NCBI RefSeq assembly: GCF_947495965.1 | Contig: NZ_CANMBB010000003.1 | Coordinates: 248,001 to 312,000, forward strand | Direction of reading: 5' to 3' | DNA from: an uncultured Maribacter sp. | Lineage (GTDB): Bacteria > Bacteroidota > Bacteroidia > Flavobacteriales > Flavobacteriaceae | Length of the DNA: 64,000 nt | Part shown: positions 19,298 to 27,588 of the stretch, piece after piece | Layout: each line of letters starts with the position of its first letter | Position numbering within the stretch: the stretch's first letter is position 1 | The notes under the pieces: generated by a model | What the model was told of the DNA's origin: nothing | Databases searched by the model: none | What the model saw: the letters and a program-made list of their open reading frames with translations, nothing else | Position numbers and translations under genes: made by a program

Positions 19298-19762
19298 TTA
19301 AATACCACCTAATGTAAACAATTTAGGTATAGTATAAACTCCCTGGATATTAGTATTTGTTTGTATTTGTTGCCTTGCTTCTAAAAACAAATTCTCATGT
19401 ACATCTACCCTTACTCCATAAGAATAATTAGAAATAAGTTTAGGGCTCTTTTGCCCCATTTTAGATTCTTCCAATATTATTCCTAGCCCTGTAAATGCAT
19501 AACTCTTATTTGTAATATACTTTTTTGCAGTTATATCAAATTTAGAAACATTAGCTAATATATAGTTATCATAAAATCCTCTAAGTTCTATTTGTAAACG
19601 AGAATCTATTTTGTAACCTAAATCAAAATAAGAATGTGTATCTCCATTGGGGAGCAAAGGATAAGACCAACTATGCAAACTAACTTTTTTATTAAGTTCT
19701 TCTTTTTGAGAATAGGATAAAAATGAAATAAGGCACAAGGTAAAGCCTAAAAAATATTTCAT
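19298..19762 (-). CDS. Secreted protein of unknown function
   Basis: A 154-residue protein with signal peptide MKYFLGFTLCLISFLSYSQ, followed by a region of alternating beta-strand pattern (YFDLGYKIDSRLQIELRGFYDNY, YGVRVDVHENLFLEARQQIQ) that may be a small outer membrane barrel or a periplasmic beta protein. I do not recognise a family. It converges on xerD with only three bases between the stops and lies downstream of the NADH dehydrogenase gene with an 83-base gap. Confidence 0.6.
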   Translation of the reverse strand: MKYFLGFTLCLISFLSYSQKEELNKKVSLHSWSYPLLPNGDTHSYFDLGYKIDSRLQIELRGFYDNYILANVSKFDITAKKYITNKSYAFTGLGIILEESKMGQKSPKLISNYSYGVRVDVHENLFLEARQQIQTNTNIQGVYTIPKLFTLGGI

Positions 19763-19845
19763 ATAATTTGCTTATTGGTCACCAAATATAACGTAACCAC
19801 TTACAAAAAATAAAACACTTAACCACTTTAACAAGATGTTTAACA

Positions 19846-21138
19846 TTAATCTTTAAACTGACTGTAGTCTCTATTATATGGTCTAATTATTAAACGAGCT
19901 TCACGATCAAAACGAATATAGTTATACACCCAATTTATGAAGACAATGGCTCTGTTTCTAAATCCTATTAAAAAAAACAAATGAACAAACATCCATACAA
20001 ACCAAGCAAATATTCCTTGGAATTTAAAATTTTTAGTGTCTGCCACAGCTTTATTTCTTCCTATAGTAGCCATACTGCCTTTATCTTTATAGGCAAAAGG
20101 TTTTAAATCTTCCCCATCTAATAAACGCACTAAATTTTCTCCTAAGTTTTTCCCTTGTTGTATTGCTGGCTGCGCCATCATTGGGTGTCCTCTAGGCGTA
20201 TCTTTATTTTCTATACATGCAACATCTCCTATTGCAAATATTTCTGGATAACTTGGTATTTGATTAAATCCATTTACGCGTATTCTATTACCGCGAGCTA
20301 ATAATTCTTCCGCGTCTATCCCTTTTATGGTAGACCCCATTACTCCTGCTGCCCAAACAACCGTTGCACTATTAAAAATAAGGTCTGTTTTTGTAGTCAC
20401 CGTCTTACCATCATAACTAGTTACTCTAGTATTTGTCCAAATTTCTACACCCAATTTTTCTAAAAACTCTTCTGCTTTTTCAGAGGCCTTTTTACTCATA
20501 CCAGGTAAAATACAATTACCACTTTGCACTAAATTTATTTGCGCTCTTCTTGTATCCAAATCTGGATAATCTTTTGGCAAAACCCCTTTTTTAATTTCTG
20601 CTAATGCACCAGCTAGCTCTACTCCTGTAGGACCGCCACCAACAATAACAAAATTCATTAATGCATCTCTCTCATGCATTTCATCTGTTAATAAAGCTTG
20701 TTCAAAATTTTCGAGGATTAAACTTCTTAAATTTAAGGATTGAGGAATGCTTTTCATTGCCATTGCATTTTTCTCTATCTCTTTATTACCAAAAAAATTA
20801 GTCTCAGAGCCTGTTGCAATAACCAAATAATCATACGTTAAGTTTCCTATTGTTGTTATAATAGATTTTTCTTTGGGCAATATTTCTTGTACTTCTGCCA
20901 ATCTAAAATAAAAGTTAGAATAGTCTTTTAAAACTTTACGTATTGGATATGCAATGGAATCTGGCTCCAAACCTCCTGTAGATACTTGGTATAATAAAGG
21001 CTGAAATGTATGGTAATTATTCTTATCTAAAAGAACTACTTGAACATCTTTTTTACTTAATTTTTGTGCTAGTGATAAACCACCAAAACCTCCTCCTATA
21101 ATTACTATTCTAGGACAACTTAACTTAGGAATATTCAT
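19846..21138 (-). CDS. ndh: Type II NADH dehydrogenase (NAD(P)/FAD oxidoreductase)
   Basis: A non-proton-pumping NADH:quinone oxidoreductase that feeds electrons to the menaquinone pool. The 430-residue protein has the FAD Rossmann motif IVIIGGGFGGLSLAQKL near residue 12, the NADH motif FVIVGGGPTGVELAGALAE near residue 165, and the FAD-binding IFAIGDVA near residue 300. The C-terminal hydrophobic FAWFVWMFVHLFFLIGF followed by basic residues anchors it to the inner membrane, as in flavobacterial NDH-2. Single gene, no clear partner. Confidence 0.93.
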   Translation of the reverse strand: MNIPKLSCPRIVIIGGGFGGLSLAQKLSKKDVQVVLLDKNNYHTFQPLLYQVSTGGLEPDSIAYPIRKVLKDYSNFYFRLAEVQEILPKEKSIITTIGNLTYDYLVIATGSETNFFGNKEIEKNAMAMKSIPQSLNLRSLILENFEQALLTDEMHERDALMNFVIVGGGPTGVELAGALAEIKKGVLPKDYPDLDTRRAQINLVQSGNCILPGMSKKASEKAEEFLEKLGVEIWTNTRVTSYDGKTVTTKTDLIFNSATVVWAAGVMGSTIKGIDAEELLARGNRIRVNGFNQIPSYPEIFAIGDVACIENKDTPRGHPMMAQPAIQQGKNLGENLVRLLDGEDLKPFAYKDKGSMATIGRNKAVADTKNFKFQGIFAWFVWMFVHLFFLIGFRNRAIVFINWVYNYIRFDREARLIIRPYNRDYSQFKD

Positions 21139-21333
21139 AGATAAAGATATAATGTAAAATTAAGAATTAACCGTATAGAAAACTAAAAAACAATGTAGGC
21201 ATTTTCTATTTATAATTACATAAACAAGTATACTCCTCCATAATAATATTTGCAATAAATAATATTTTAAATTTATCTTGTAACAAATTAATACTATTAC
21301 ATACTTATATTAAAACAACCTACCAACCAAAGA

Positions 21334-21828
21334 GTGAATAAAGAATTGGAACACCAATTTGTGACGGATTTACAGAACAATCAAAACATTGTTCACAAAG
21401 TTTGTACGTTATATACAAATAATAAAGACGCGCACAATGACCTTTTCCAAGAAATAACTATACAATTATGGAAAGCTTATCCAAAATTTAGAGGTGAAGC
21501 TAAATTTAGTACCTGGATGTATAGAGTTGCTTTAAACACTGCTATTACGCTATATAGAAAATCTAAACGAACCATTAGGACCCAAGATTATGATTCTGTT
21601 ATTTTTAAAATAAAAGCAGATGAATACGATGCAACAGAGGAAGAACAATTAAAATTAATGTATAAAGCTGTAAAGCAACTTGGAGATATTGACAAGGCGT
21701 TAGTTTTTATGTATTTAGAAGACAAAGATTATAAAGAAATTTCTGAAACTCTTGGTATTTCTGAAGTAAATGCAAGAGTAAAAATGAACAGAGTAAAGAA
21801 AAAATTAAGAACCATATTGAACCCCTAG
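21334..21828 (+). CDS. ECF-type RNA polymerase sigma factor (GTG start)
   Basis: A 164-residue sigma-70 family factor. Region 2 contains NDLFQEITIQLWKAYPKFRGEAKFSTWMYRVALN and region 4 the helix-turn-helix DYKEISETLGISEVNARVKMNRVKKKL, the standard two-domain ECF layout. The start is GTG at 21334; no ATG lies in a better position. Its stop codon is followed at once by the ATG of a membrane protein gene, so the two are translationally linked and the partner probably regulates the sigma factor. Confidence 0.93.
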   Translation: MNKELEHQFVTDLQNNQNIVHKVCTLYTNNKDAHNDLFQEITIQLWKAYPKFRGEAKFSTWMYRVALNTAITLYRKSKRTIRTQDYDSVIFKIKADEYDATEEEQLKLMYKAVKQLGDIDKALVFMYLEDKDYKEISETLGISEVNARVKMNRVKKKLRTILNP

Positions 21829-22482
21829 ATGATGATGGACGAACTGGAACTATTAAAAAAAGACTGGCAAAAAAGGGATAAAGATATTCCCCAACTGTCT
21901 TATGAAGATATACATAAAATGACATGGAAAAAATCTTCCTCGATTGTTAAATGGATTTTAATTATAAGTATTTTAGAATTTACATTGCCTCATTTACTAT
22001 TACTTATTCCTGCCTTTCAGGATAGTATGAGTATTTACGATACATTAGGTTTTAAAAAATATTTTTACATAATTTCTGCAGTACAGTATACTGTTATCCT
22101 ATATTTTATTTATCAATTTTATAAAAGGTATAAAGAGATTTCTGTTTTAGAGAATGCAAAAGTTTTAATGCAGAAAATAATTAAAACTAGAAAAACAGTA
22201 AAAAACTATGTTATTTTTTCTCTTTCCATGATATTATTTACCGTATTATTAATGATTGTTGGTATTTATATTAGTGAAGACTTTGTACAAAACATATCAG
22301 AATTTAAAAACACTAAAAGAGATTTGCCACCAGAAAAAATTAAAATTGCTTTAATGGTTGGCGTCGGAATTTTTGGCACTTTACTCACCCTTTTTATGGG
22401 TGCTATTTATTTTCTACTTTATGGAAGACTGCTAAAAAAGCTAAAGAAAAATTACAACAAATTAAAAAAATTAGAAGTTTAA
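21829..22482 (+). CDS. Membrane protein linked to the ECF sigma factor
   Basis: A 217-residue protein with a short cytoplasmic N-terminus (about 40 residues, MELLKKDW-like segment) and four predicted membrane helices: about residues 40-60, 72-92, 122-145 and 175-200. The ATG directly follows the sigma factor stop (TAGATG). The position and the soluble N-terminus that could bind the sigma factor suggest a membrane-bound regulator, but there is no zinc-binding ZAS motif, so the anti-sigma role is inference. Its stop overlaps the convergent plsC stop by four bases. Confidence 0.75.
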   Translation: MMMDELELLKKDWQKRDKDIPQLSYEDIHKMTWKKSSSIVKWILIISILEFTLPHLLLLIPAFQDSMSIYDTLGFKKYFYIISAVQYTVILYFIYQFYKRYKEISVLENAKVLMQKIIKTRKTVKNYVIFSLSMILFTVLLMIVGIYISEDFVQNISEFKNTKRDLPPEKIKIALMVGVGIFGTLLTLFMGAIYFLLYGRLLKKLKKNYNKLKKLEV

Positions 22483-23276
22483 AATTCTCGTTGTTTATTC
22501 TCTTCTTCTATTGCTTTTAAATCTTTTTTAGAAATTACCTTTAAGAAAGAAGGATGCTGCTCTATTGCATATTCTAGTTTTTCTATAATAGAATCAAAAG
22601 ATTCGTTCTCATAGTCTATTTCTAAAGGTTCTTTAATTACCATAGATTGTAAAATACCTTTCTTTTTTATTCGTAACCCCTTTTTATCAAAAGACCGTCT
22701 AAACCCATCTATAACCACAGGGACTACAATTGGCTTGTATTTTTTTATGATATGCGATGTTCCTTTACGTAATGGTTTCCATGGCGTTGTTGTTCCTTGC
22801 GGAAAAGTTATTACCCAACCATCCTCTAAAGCTTTTCCTATACTAGAAATATCACTCATTTTAACTTGCCTATTAACATCCTTTCCTTCGGACCTCCAAG
22901 TTCTTTCTACACTAATAGAACCTGCGTAAGCAAAAACCTTTGTCATTAGGTTTTTCTTCATGGTTTCTGCAGCAGCAATGTAATACATGTTTAATTTAGG
23001 TTTCCAAATATACCCAAGGTTTTTAATCGTATTTTCTCTACCACTTAAACTAGCGTTAAAAACATGAAACATAGCAACAACATCTGCAAAGTAAGTTTGA
23101 TGATTACTTACAAATAATACATTCTCGCCTGGTAAGTTTCTTATAATATCGGAACCCTCTATTTCTAATTTATTAAAACGCTTATATCTTTGGTGCGTAA
23201 TTAGCGCCATTATACGAATAAGCCACTTTTTTATAAATAATATGTGCCCAAAAGGATTTCTTTTAAATAAACTCAT
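22479..23276 (-). CDS. PlsC-like 1-acyl-glycerol-3-phosphate acyltransferase
   Basis: An acyltransferase of the PlsC superfamily, 265 residues from the ATG at 23276, probably making phosphatidic acid or acylating a related lipid at the inner membrane. The catalytic region reads SNHQTYFADVVA, in which His and Asp are separated by five residues instead of the canonical four (HX4D). The glycerol-phosphate site reads FPQGTTTPWKPLRKG instead of the usual FPEGTR. Both changes look like a Bacteroidota subfamily rather than decay. The reading frame extends to a TTG at 23285, but that codon lies in a promoter-like TAATTTTG, so ATG 23276 is preferred. Confidence 0.82.
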   Translation of the reverse strand: MSLFKRNPFGHILFIKKWLIRIMALITHQRYKRFNKLEIEGSDIIRNLPGENVLFVSNHQTYFADVVAMFHVFNASLSGRENTIKNLGYIWKPKLNMYYIAAAETMKKNLMTKVFAYAGSISVERTWRSEGKDVNRQVKMSDISSIGKALEDGWVITFPQGTTTPWKPLRKGTSHIIKKYKPIVVPVVIDGFRRSFDKKGLRIKKKGILQSMVIKEPLEIDYENESFDSIIEKLEYAIEQHPSFLKVISKKDLKAIEEENKQREF

Positions 23277-23282
23277 AGAAAG

Positions 23283-23290
23283 CAAAATTA
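23283..23290 (-). promoter_or_regulatory. -7 element immediately upstream of plsC
   Basis: TAATTTTG (23290-23283, minus strand) ends only six bases before the ATG at 23276. If used, the mRNA would be leaderless or nearly so. Confidence 0.35.
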
Positions 23291-23302
23291 CAAAATAAGC
23301 TC

Positions 23303-23944
23303 TTACAACACCTTCTTTAAGAGTTCTTTAATCTCCGAGAGCATCATTGCAGTGGCTCCCCAAACCACATAACCATTTAATTTAAAGGCAGGTACCCTAA
23401 TAATTTTAGCATAAGAAGTTCGTAAATCTTCTTCCACTATTTTAGTATCATCCATAAAATCTGTAAGAGAAACCTCTACTACTTCTTCTACTTCAGATTC
23501 TTGTAAAACAAAAGGCTCCTCGTTTTCATACAAACCAATAAAAGGTTGCACTTGAAAATTACTAGGAGGTATATATACTTTGGTTATAGGTTTTACTACT
23601 TCAATTTTATCTTCTGGAACCCCAACTTCTTCATAAGTTTCCCGTAAAGCAGTATCTAAAATTGTAGCATCTTCTTTTTCTTCTTTACCTCCAGGGAATG
23701 CTATTTGGTTAGAGTGCACCCCTTTGTACGTTTTTCTTAATATTAAAAGGATAAAAGTTTGTCCTATAGAGTTTGGATAAAAAAGAGCCATTACACCAGC
23801 CTTTCTAGGTTTCCTTTTTTCTAAATTTTCTTTTTTTAACTCCTCTAACCTTGTCGCAGGCATCATTTTATAATGAGAAGATTCTCCTGGAAGAGTTAAA
23901 TCTTTTATTTTTGATACTTGTTGTTTAAAAATTTTATAATCCAT
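23303..23944 (-). CDS. Nudix hydrolase, CoA pyrophosphatase (NudL-like)
   Basis: A 213-residue Nudix hydrolase that probably splits coenzyme A or its derivatives into phosphopantetheine and 3',5'-ADP. The Nudix box reads GGKEEKEDATILDTALRETY EEVGV (about residues 84-108), and the preceding LRKTYKGVHSNQIAFPGG contains the CoA-specific upstream motif. The start at 23944 gives MDYKIFKQQVSKIKDLTLPGE, the usual beginning in flavobacteria; the open frame continues upstream but through the divergent cyclophilin gene. Its ATG and the ATG of that gene share the palindrome CATG. Confidence 0.9.
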   Translation of the reverse strand: MDYKIFKQQVSKIKDLTLPGESSHYKMMPATRLEELKKENLEKRKPRKAGVMALFYPNSIGQTFILLILRKTYKGVHSNQIAFPGGKEEKEDATILDTALRETYEEVGVPEDKIEVVKPITKVYIPPSNFQVQPFIGLYENEEPFVLQESEVEEVVEVSLTDFMDDTKIVEEDLRTSYAKIIRVPAFKLNGYVVWGATAMMLSEIKELLKKVL

Positions 23945-24653
23945 GTTATTTAAAAAATATATTTCTCTACTAACATTGCTTCTTCTTTTAATAGGGTGTA
24001 ATGAGAAATCAAAAAATAATGTTACGAATAAAACTACAAAAGAAATTGTTATAGATTCTGTTGTAATTGATTCTTCCAAAATAAAAACTAAAGAAGAAAA
24101 ATTTGAACTTACAGAGGATAACGCAATAGATTTTTTCTTTAATTACAATAAAACGCTAACAAAAAATAAAGTAAAGATAACCACTAATTTAGGTAGTTTT
24201 ACAATTCAATTATTTGCAAACGTTCCTTACTATAAAGCTAATTTTATTTACCTAACTAAAAAAGGATATTTTAACAATACACAATTTCATAGAGTTGTAA
24301 AAAACTTTATAATTCAAGGAGGAAACTCAGACGACTTAGCTACCTCCAAAAAAAGAAAAAAAATTGGAAGATATTTGCTTCCTCCAGATACCAGAAAAGG
24401 ACACAAACACCATAGAGGAGTAGTTTCTATGCCTAGCAGCGAAATAAACAATCCGCATATGCTAGCATCTCCATACGAATTTTTTATAGTAGTAACAAAA
24501 CCAGGGTCTTACCACCTAGACGGAGAATACACTCCTTTTGGAAAAGTTATTCAAGGAATGGATATTGTAGATAAAATAAACAACCAAAAAGTTGGTAAAG
24601 GAGATTGGCCGTCATCTAACATTTATATTACAAAAGCTGAAGTTATAGAATAA
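23943..24653 (+). CDS. Cyclophilin-type peptidyl-prolyl isomerase, lipoprotein
   Basis: A periplasmic folding catalyst of 236 residues. The N-terminus MLFKKYISLLTLLLLLIGC is a lipoprotein signal ending at Cys19. A charged linker leads to the cyclophilin domain from about residue 75: TNLGSFTIQLFANVPYYKANF, FHRVVKNFIIQGG, and YTPFGKVIQGMDIVDKI. Cyclophilin active-site FHRV and IQGG are intact. The ATG is offset one base from the divergent Nudix ATG, so each gene's upstream control region lies inside the other's coding sequence. A charged KKRKKIGRYL insertion follows IQGG. Confidence 0.92.
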   Translation: MLFKKYISLLTLLLLLIGCNEKSKNNVTNKTTKEIVIDSVVIDSSKIKTKEEKFELTEDNAIDFFFNYNKTLTKNKVKITTNLGSFTIQLFANVPYYKANFIYLTKKGYFNNTQFHRVVKNFIIQGGNSDDLATSKKRKKIGRYLLPPDTRKGHKHHRGVVSMPSSEINNPHMLASPYEFFIVVTKPGSYHLDGEYTPFGKVIQGMDIVDKINNQKVGKGDWPSSNIYITKAEVIE

Positions 24654-24663
24654 TATTAAATTA

Positions 24664-25269
24664 TTATGATCTATAAATATTAGGCAATGAAATTTTATAT
24701 TTTACTGCTAAAATTCGTAATGAAATTATTGAAATAATAGACGCAACAAAAGCATAATCTACTTTTAAAGGTGTTAATAGAAGTAAAAAATATATGGCTC
24801 CGCCCAAAATACAAACTGTTGCATATATTTCTTTTCTAAAAATAACAGGAATTTCATTACACAAAATATCTCTAATTACTCCTCCAAAACTAGCTGTAAT
24901 AGTTCCTAAAGCAATACACATTATAGGTGTTAACTCTGCAGATATTCCTTTTTCTATACCAATTAATGTATAAAAACCTATTCCTATAGTATCAAACAAA
25001 AAAAGTGATTTTCTAATGTATTTAAGTTTGTTAACAAACAAAATAGAAACAATAACAGTTACTGCAATTGTTACCATATAAACAGGTTCTTTAATCCAAG
25101 TAACAGGCACACTACCTATTAGTAAGTCTCTTACAGTGCCGCCACCAACAGCAGTAACAAAGCCTATTATAAAAACTCCAAATAAATCTAGCTTTTTTTC
25201 CATTGCAATAAGCACACCAGAAATAGCAAAAGCTATGGTCCCCAAAATATCTATAGCTAAATAAAACAT
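24664..25269 (-). CDS. TRIC-type cation channel family protein (UPF0126/YicG)
   Basis: A 201-residue integral membrane protein with about seven helices. It is built from two repeated halves, each with a glycine-rich kink and conserved arginine: GGGTVRDLL near residue 43 and GGVIRDIL near residue 128. This is the signature of prokaryotic trimeric intracellular cation (TRIC) channels, K+-permeable homotrimers. Length matches the family. It is convergent with the cyclophilin gene (10-base gap). Confidence 0.9.
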   Translation of the reverse strand: MFYLAIDILGTIAFAISGVLIAMEKKLDLFGVFIIGFVTAVGGGTVRDLLIGSVPVTWIKEPVYMVTIAVTVIVSILFVNKLKYIRKSLFLFDTIGIGFYTLIGIEKGISAELTPIMCIALGTITASFGGVIRDILCNEIPVIFRKEIYATVCILGGAIYFLLLLTPLKVDYAFVASIISIISLRILAVKYKISLPNIYRS

Positions 25270-25294
25270 TGTGTAAAACTAGTGCTTATTTATA

Positions 25295-25762
25295 TTATTT
25301 ACTTAAAAAATATTGTGCTTGTATTGCAGAAGACAAACTACGAGAGCCTGTATTAGTATAAGTAATTTTTAAATTAGAAATAGAACTTCGTTTTTTAAAA
25401 TTAACAGCATAACAACTACATGGTCTACCTCTCCCCCTTCTTCTATTAGAGTTTAACAAAAATTCTAATGCTAATCCAGATACCATACCACCAAGGGTTG
25501 TATAAGCTACATCGCTATTATCCCAAACACCATAATCTGCTTTATCCATAGCTTCTTTTACAAGGCCAGCTGCCAAAGCACTTCCTACTGCACCAGCCCA
25601 TGTCCATTTTCTATCGCCTTTAAATATTTTATTTGCAGTATATCCGCCTACAGCCCCTATTGCTATTCCTGCTGCAAAATGTTTTGGGCTACTACTATCT
25701 GCAATCTGTGCATTACTTTTAAAAAAAATAACAAGGATAAAAACTAAAAAAATATTTTTCAT
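25295..25762 (-). CDS. Exported Gly/Ala-rich protein (YfiM-like), function unknown
   Basis: A 155-residue protein with signal peptide MKNIFLVFILVIFFKSNAQ. The middle holds glycine/alanine-rich hydrophobic segments (HFAAGIAIGAVGGYTANKIF, AGAVGSALAAGLVKEAMD, TLGGMVSGLALEFLL) reminiscent of YfiM/DUF2279-type envelope proteins, then an arginine-rich turn RRRGRGRPC and a polar C-terminal tail. It may sit in the outer membrane. It lies 25 bases upstream of the TRIC gene on the same strand order, so both may be transcribed together. Confidence 0.6.
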   Translation of the reverse strand: MKNIFLVFILVIFFKSNAQIADSSSPKHFAAGIAIGAVGGYTANKIFKGDRKWTWAGAVGSALAAGLVKEAMDKADYGVWDNSDVAYTTLGGMVSGLALEFLLNSNRRRGRGRPCSCYAVNFKKRSSISNLKITYTNTGSRSLSSAIQAQYFLSK

Positions 25763-25842
25763 AATTTATAAATAGGGAAACATTAAACTATTCTATAAAA
25801 CGAACAAAAAACAGTTTCAGTATTCACTATTTTTTAAACCCC

Positions 25843-25857
25843 TGACACATTGTGTCA
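25843..25857. promoter_or_regulatory. Operator-like palindrome at the VOC gene promoter
   Basis: TGACACA-T-TGTGTCA is a perfect 7+7 inverted repeat with a one-base centre. It covers the TTG (25850-25852) of a Bacteroidota promoter whose -7 element TAAGTTTG is at 25869-25876. A dimeric regulator bound here would block the promoter; the WYL regulator encoded two genes on is the nearest candidate. Confidence 0.55.
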
Positions 25858-25876
25858 TTCCCTAAAACTAAGTTTG
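25850..25876 (+). promoter_or_regulatory. Promoter of the VOC protein gene
   Basis: TTG (25850-25852), a 16-base spacer and TAAGTTTG (25869-25876) lie 30 bases before the ATG at 25906. Confidence 0.55.
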
Positions 25877-25905
25877 CAATTCAATAATCTAAAAAAACAA
25901 CAATT

Positions 25906-26280
25906 ATGACAAATGCAATTAACTGGTTTGAAATTCCTGTAGACAATTACGAAAGAGCTAAAAAGTTTTATGAAACAATTTTAGGAGCTACTATCACAGA
26001 CCATCCTATGCCTATGCCTGGTAACTATGGTGTTTTTTCTTATAATGCAGAAAGCAATTGTGTTGGAGGAGCAATTATTAAAGCTGAAGGTTACAAACCA
26101 TCTATGGAAGGTTCTTTAGTATACTTAAATGGTAGTGATGATTTAAGTGTTGCTTTAGCCAAAGTTGAACCAGCAGGAGGAAAAATAACTATGCCAAAAA
26201 CAGATATTGAAGAAAATGGTTTTATTGCTCATTTTATAGATACTGAAGGGAATAAAGTTGCTTTACACTCTATGGAATAA
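25906..26280 (+). CDS. VOC family (glyoxalase-fold) protein
   Basis: A 124-residue single-domain protein of the vicinal oxygen chelate superfamily, with two beta-alpha-beta-beta-beta units: NWFEIPVDNYERAKKFYETILGA and VALAKVEPAGGKITMPKTDIEENGFIAHFIDTEGNKVALHSM. Substrate cannot be told. Metal-binding residues of true glyoxalases are only partly recognisable; similar small proteins often bind unknown ligands or give antibiotic resistance. It is followed by a terminator and then by a WYL regulator gene. Confidence 0.85.
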   Translation: MTNAINWFEIPVDNYERAKKFYETILGATITDHPMPMPGNYGVFSYNAESNCVGGAIIKAEGYKPSMEGSLVYLNGSDDLSVALAKVEPAGGKITMPKTDIEENGFIAHFIDTEGNKVALHSME

Positions 26281-26290
26281 TTAAAAAAAT

Positions 26291-26326
26291 AAGATAGTGA
26301 GCCTAAATGATGGTTCACTATCTTTG
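26291..26326 (+). terminator. Terminator after the VOC gene
   Basis: AAGATAGTGA (26291-26300) pairs perfectly with TCACTATCTT (26315-26324). It lies 10 bases after the VOC stop and 7 before the next start at 26333, and covers a longer possible N-terminus of the next gene, so the start at 26333 is favoured. Confidence 0.75.
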
Positions 26327-26332
26327 ATTCTA

Positions 26333-27043
26333 ATGACACAATTATCTAGACTTATAGCTATTCTTACTCTCTTAAAATCTAAACGAATTTTAACAGCAAC
26401 AGAACTGTCTAATAAATACAATATTACTGTTAGAACAGTTTATAGAGATATAAAAAAACTAATAGACGCTGGTGTTCCTGTTGTTACTATTGAAGGCAAA
26501 GGATATACCTTAATGGATGGTTATACCGTAGCTCCTGTTCAATTTACAGAAAAAGAAGCCAATGCCCTAATAACTGCACAACATCTAGTAACCAAAAGTA
26601 ATGATAGCTCTTTTGTAACAGATTATAAAGATGCTCTTGTTAAAATAAAATCTGTTTTTAAATCCTCCATTTTAGAAAAAAGCGAACACCTTAGTAATAA
26701 AATACATGTTTTTGATACTCGAGAGAAAAACATTGCAAGTAATGCTCTTTCTGAAATTCAATTAGCTATTACAAATTATAATTACGTAGAAATAAATTAT
26801 AAAAAAGCAAATGACAACAATATTTCTTTTAGAAAAATAGAGCCATATGCCATTTTTTCGACAGAAAATAAATGGATATTAATTGCTTGGTGTTATATGA
26901 GAATAGCATATAGAGCCTTCCGCATAGATAGGATACAGCATTTTAAAATTTTACCCGAAACTTTTGAAGACCGAAAATTTAATATAAAAACCTTTTTTCA
27001 AAATGATCCTTATGAGATTAAAAATAATGGAAAAAACAAATAA
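26333..27043 (+). CDS. YafY-type HTH-WYL transcriptional regulator
   Basis: A 236-residue regulator with an N-terminal winged helix-turn-helix (residues 1-58, LLKSKRILTATELSNKYNITVRTVYRDIKKL) and a WYL ligand-sensing domain (about residues 125-210, with YNYVEINYKKAN and KWILIAWCYMRIAYRAFRIDRI). Such proteins respond to small ligands or nucleic acids. The ATG at 26333 starts MTQLSRLIAILTLL, the usual family beginning. It probably controls the VOC gene before it and itself; the palindrome at 25843-25857 is a possible target. The MepB gene follows 15 bases later. Confidence 0.9.
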   Translation: MTQLSRLIAILTLLKSKRILTATELSNKYNITVRTVYRDIKKLIDAGVPVVTIEGKGYTLMDGYTVAPVQFTEKEANALITAQHLVTKSNDSSFVTDYKDALVKIKSVFKSSILEKSEHLSNKIHVFDTREKNIASNALSEIQLAITNYNYVEINYKKANDNNISFRKIEPYAIFSTENKWILIAWCYMRIAYRAFRIDRIQHFKILPETFEDRKFNIKTFFQNDPYEIKNNGKNK

Positions 27044-27058
27044 TTTTCTTTTCCTTAT

Positions 27059-27511
27059 ATGCAACATTTAGATGAACTTATTCCTTTATTTTCTAAATTA
27101 AAATTAAATATTTCTAATCTTATTTTTGAAAAAGAAAGTCTAGAATATGAAGCATGTACTTATAATTTAAATTTTTTTAAAGTTATAAGCAGAAAAGCAA
27201 AAGTTACCCCAAAAAAAATTGGTCAATTTGTAACCGTCTGGAAAAGAAACAAAGAAAATAGAACCACCCCTTTTAACCATAAAGACAATTTTGATTTTAT
27301 AATCATTTTTTGCAAAAGAGAAGAAAATGCTGGTGTTTTTATATTTCCAAAGCAAATACTAGTTCAACACAAAATAATTTCTAAAGATAAAGAAGATGGG
27401 AAAAGAGGGTTTAGAGTCTACCCCTCTTGGGATTGTCCAACAAATAGAACTGCAAAAAACACCCAAAAATGGCAAATTAATTATTTTTTAAAACTTGCCA
27501 CAGAACAATAA
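27059..27511 (+). CDS. MepB family protein
   Basis: A 150-residue protein of the MepB family, first named from the S. aureus mepRAB locus; the family function is unknown. Typical pieces are YEACTYNLNFFKVISRKAKVTPKKIGQFVTVWKRN, FDFIIIFC, IFPKQIL and GKRGFRVYPSWDCPTNRTAKNTQKWQINYF. No signal peptide or membrane helix. It follows the WYL regulator gene by 15 bases, so the VOC-WYL-MepB trio may form one stress or drug-response unit, although a terminator separates VOC from the rest. Confidence 0.85.
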   Translation: MQHLDELIPLFSKLKLNISNLIFEKESLEYEACTYNLNFFKVISRKAKVTPKKIGQFVTVWKRNKENRTTPFNHKDNFDFIIIFCKREENAGVFIFPKQILVQHKIISKDKEDGKRGFRVYPSWDCPTNRTAKNTQKWQINYFLKLATEQ

Positions 27512-27559
27512 AAAGACATTTTATTACTAAAAAATACAGTTTATATTTTTTATTTATCG

Positions 27560-27575
27560 TAATATTACAATATTA
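27560..27575. promoter_or_regulatory. Operator-like palindrome before arsR
   Basis: TAATATT-AC-AATATTA is a perfect 7+7 inverted repeat ending 13 bases before the arsR ATG. ArsR/SmtB repressors bind imperfect AT-rich inverted repeats in this position. The high AT content of the region weakens the case. Confidence 0.45.
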
Positions 27576-27588
27576 TAAAATACAAACT

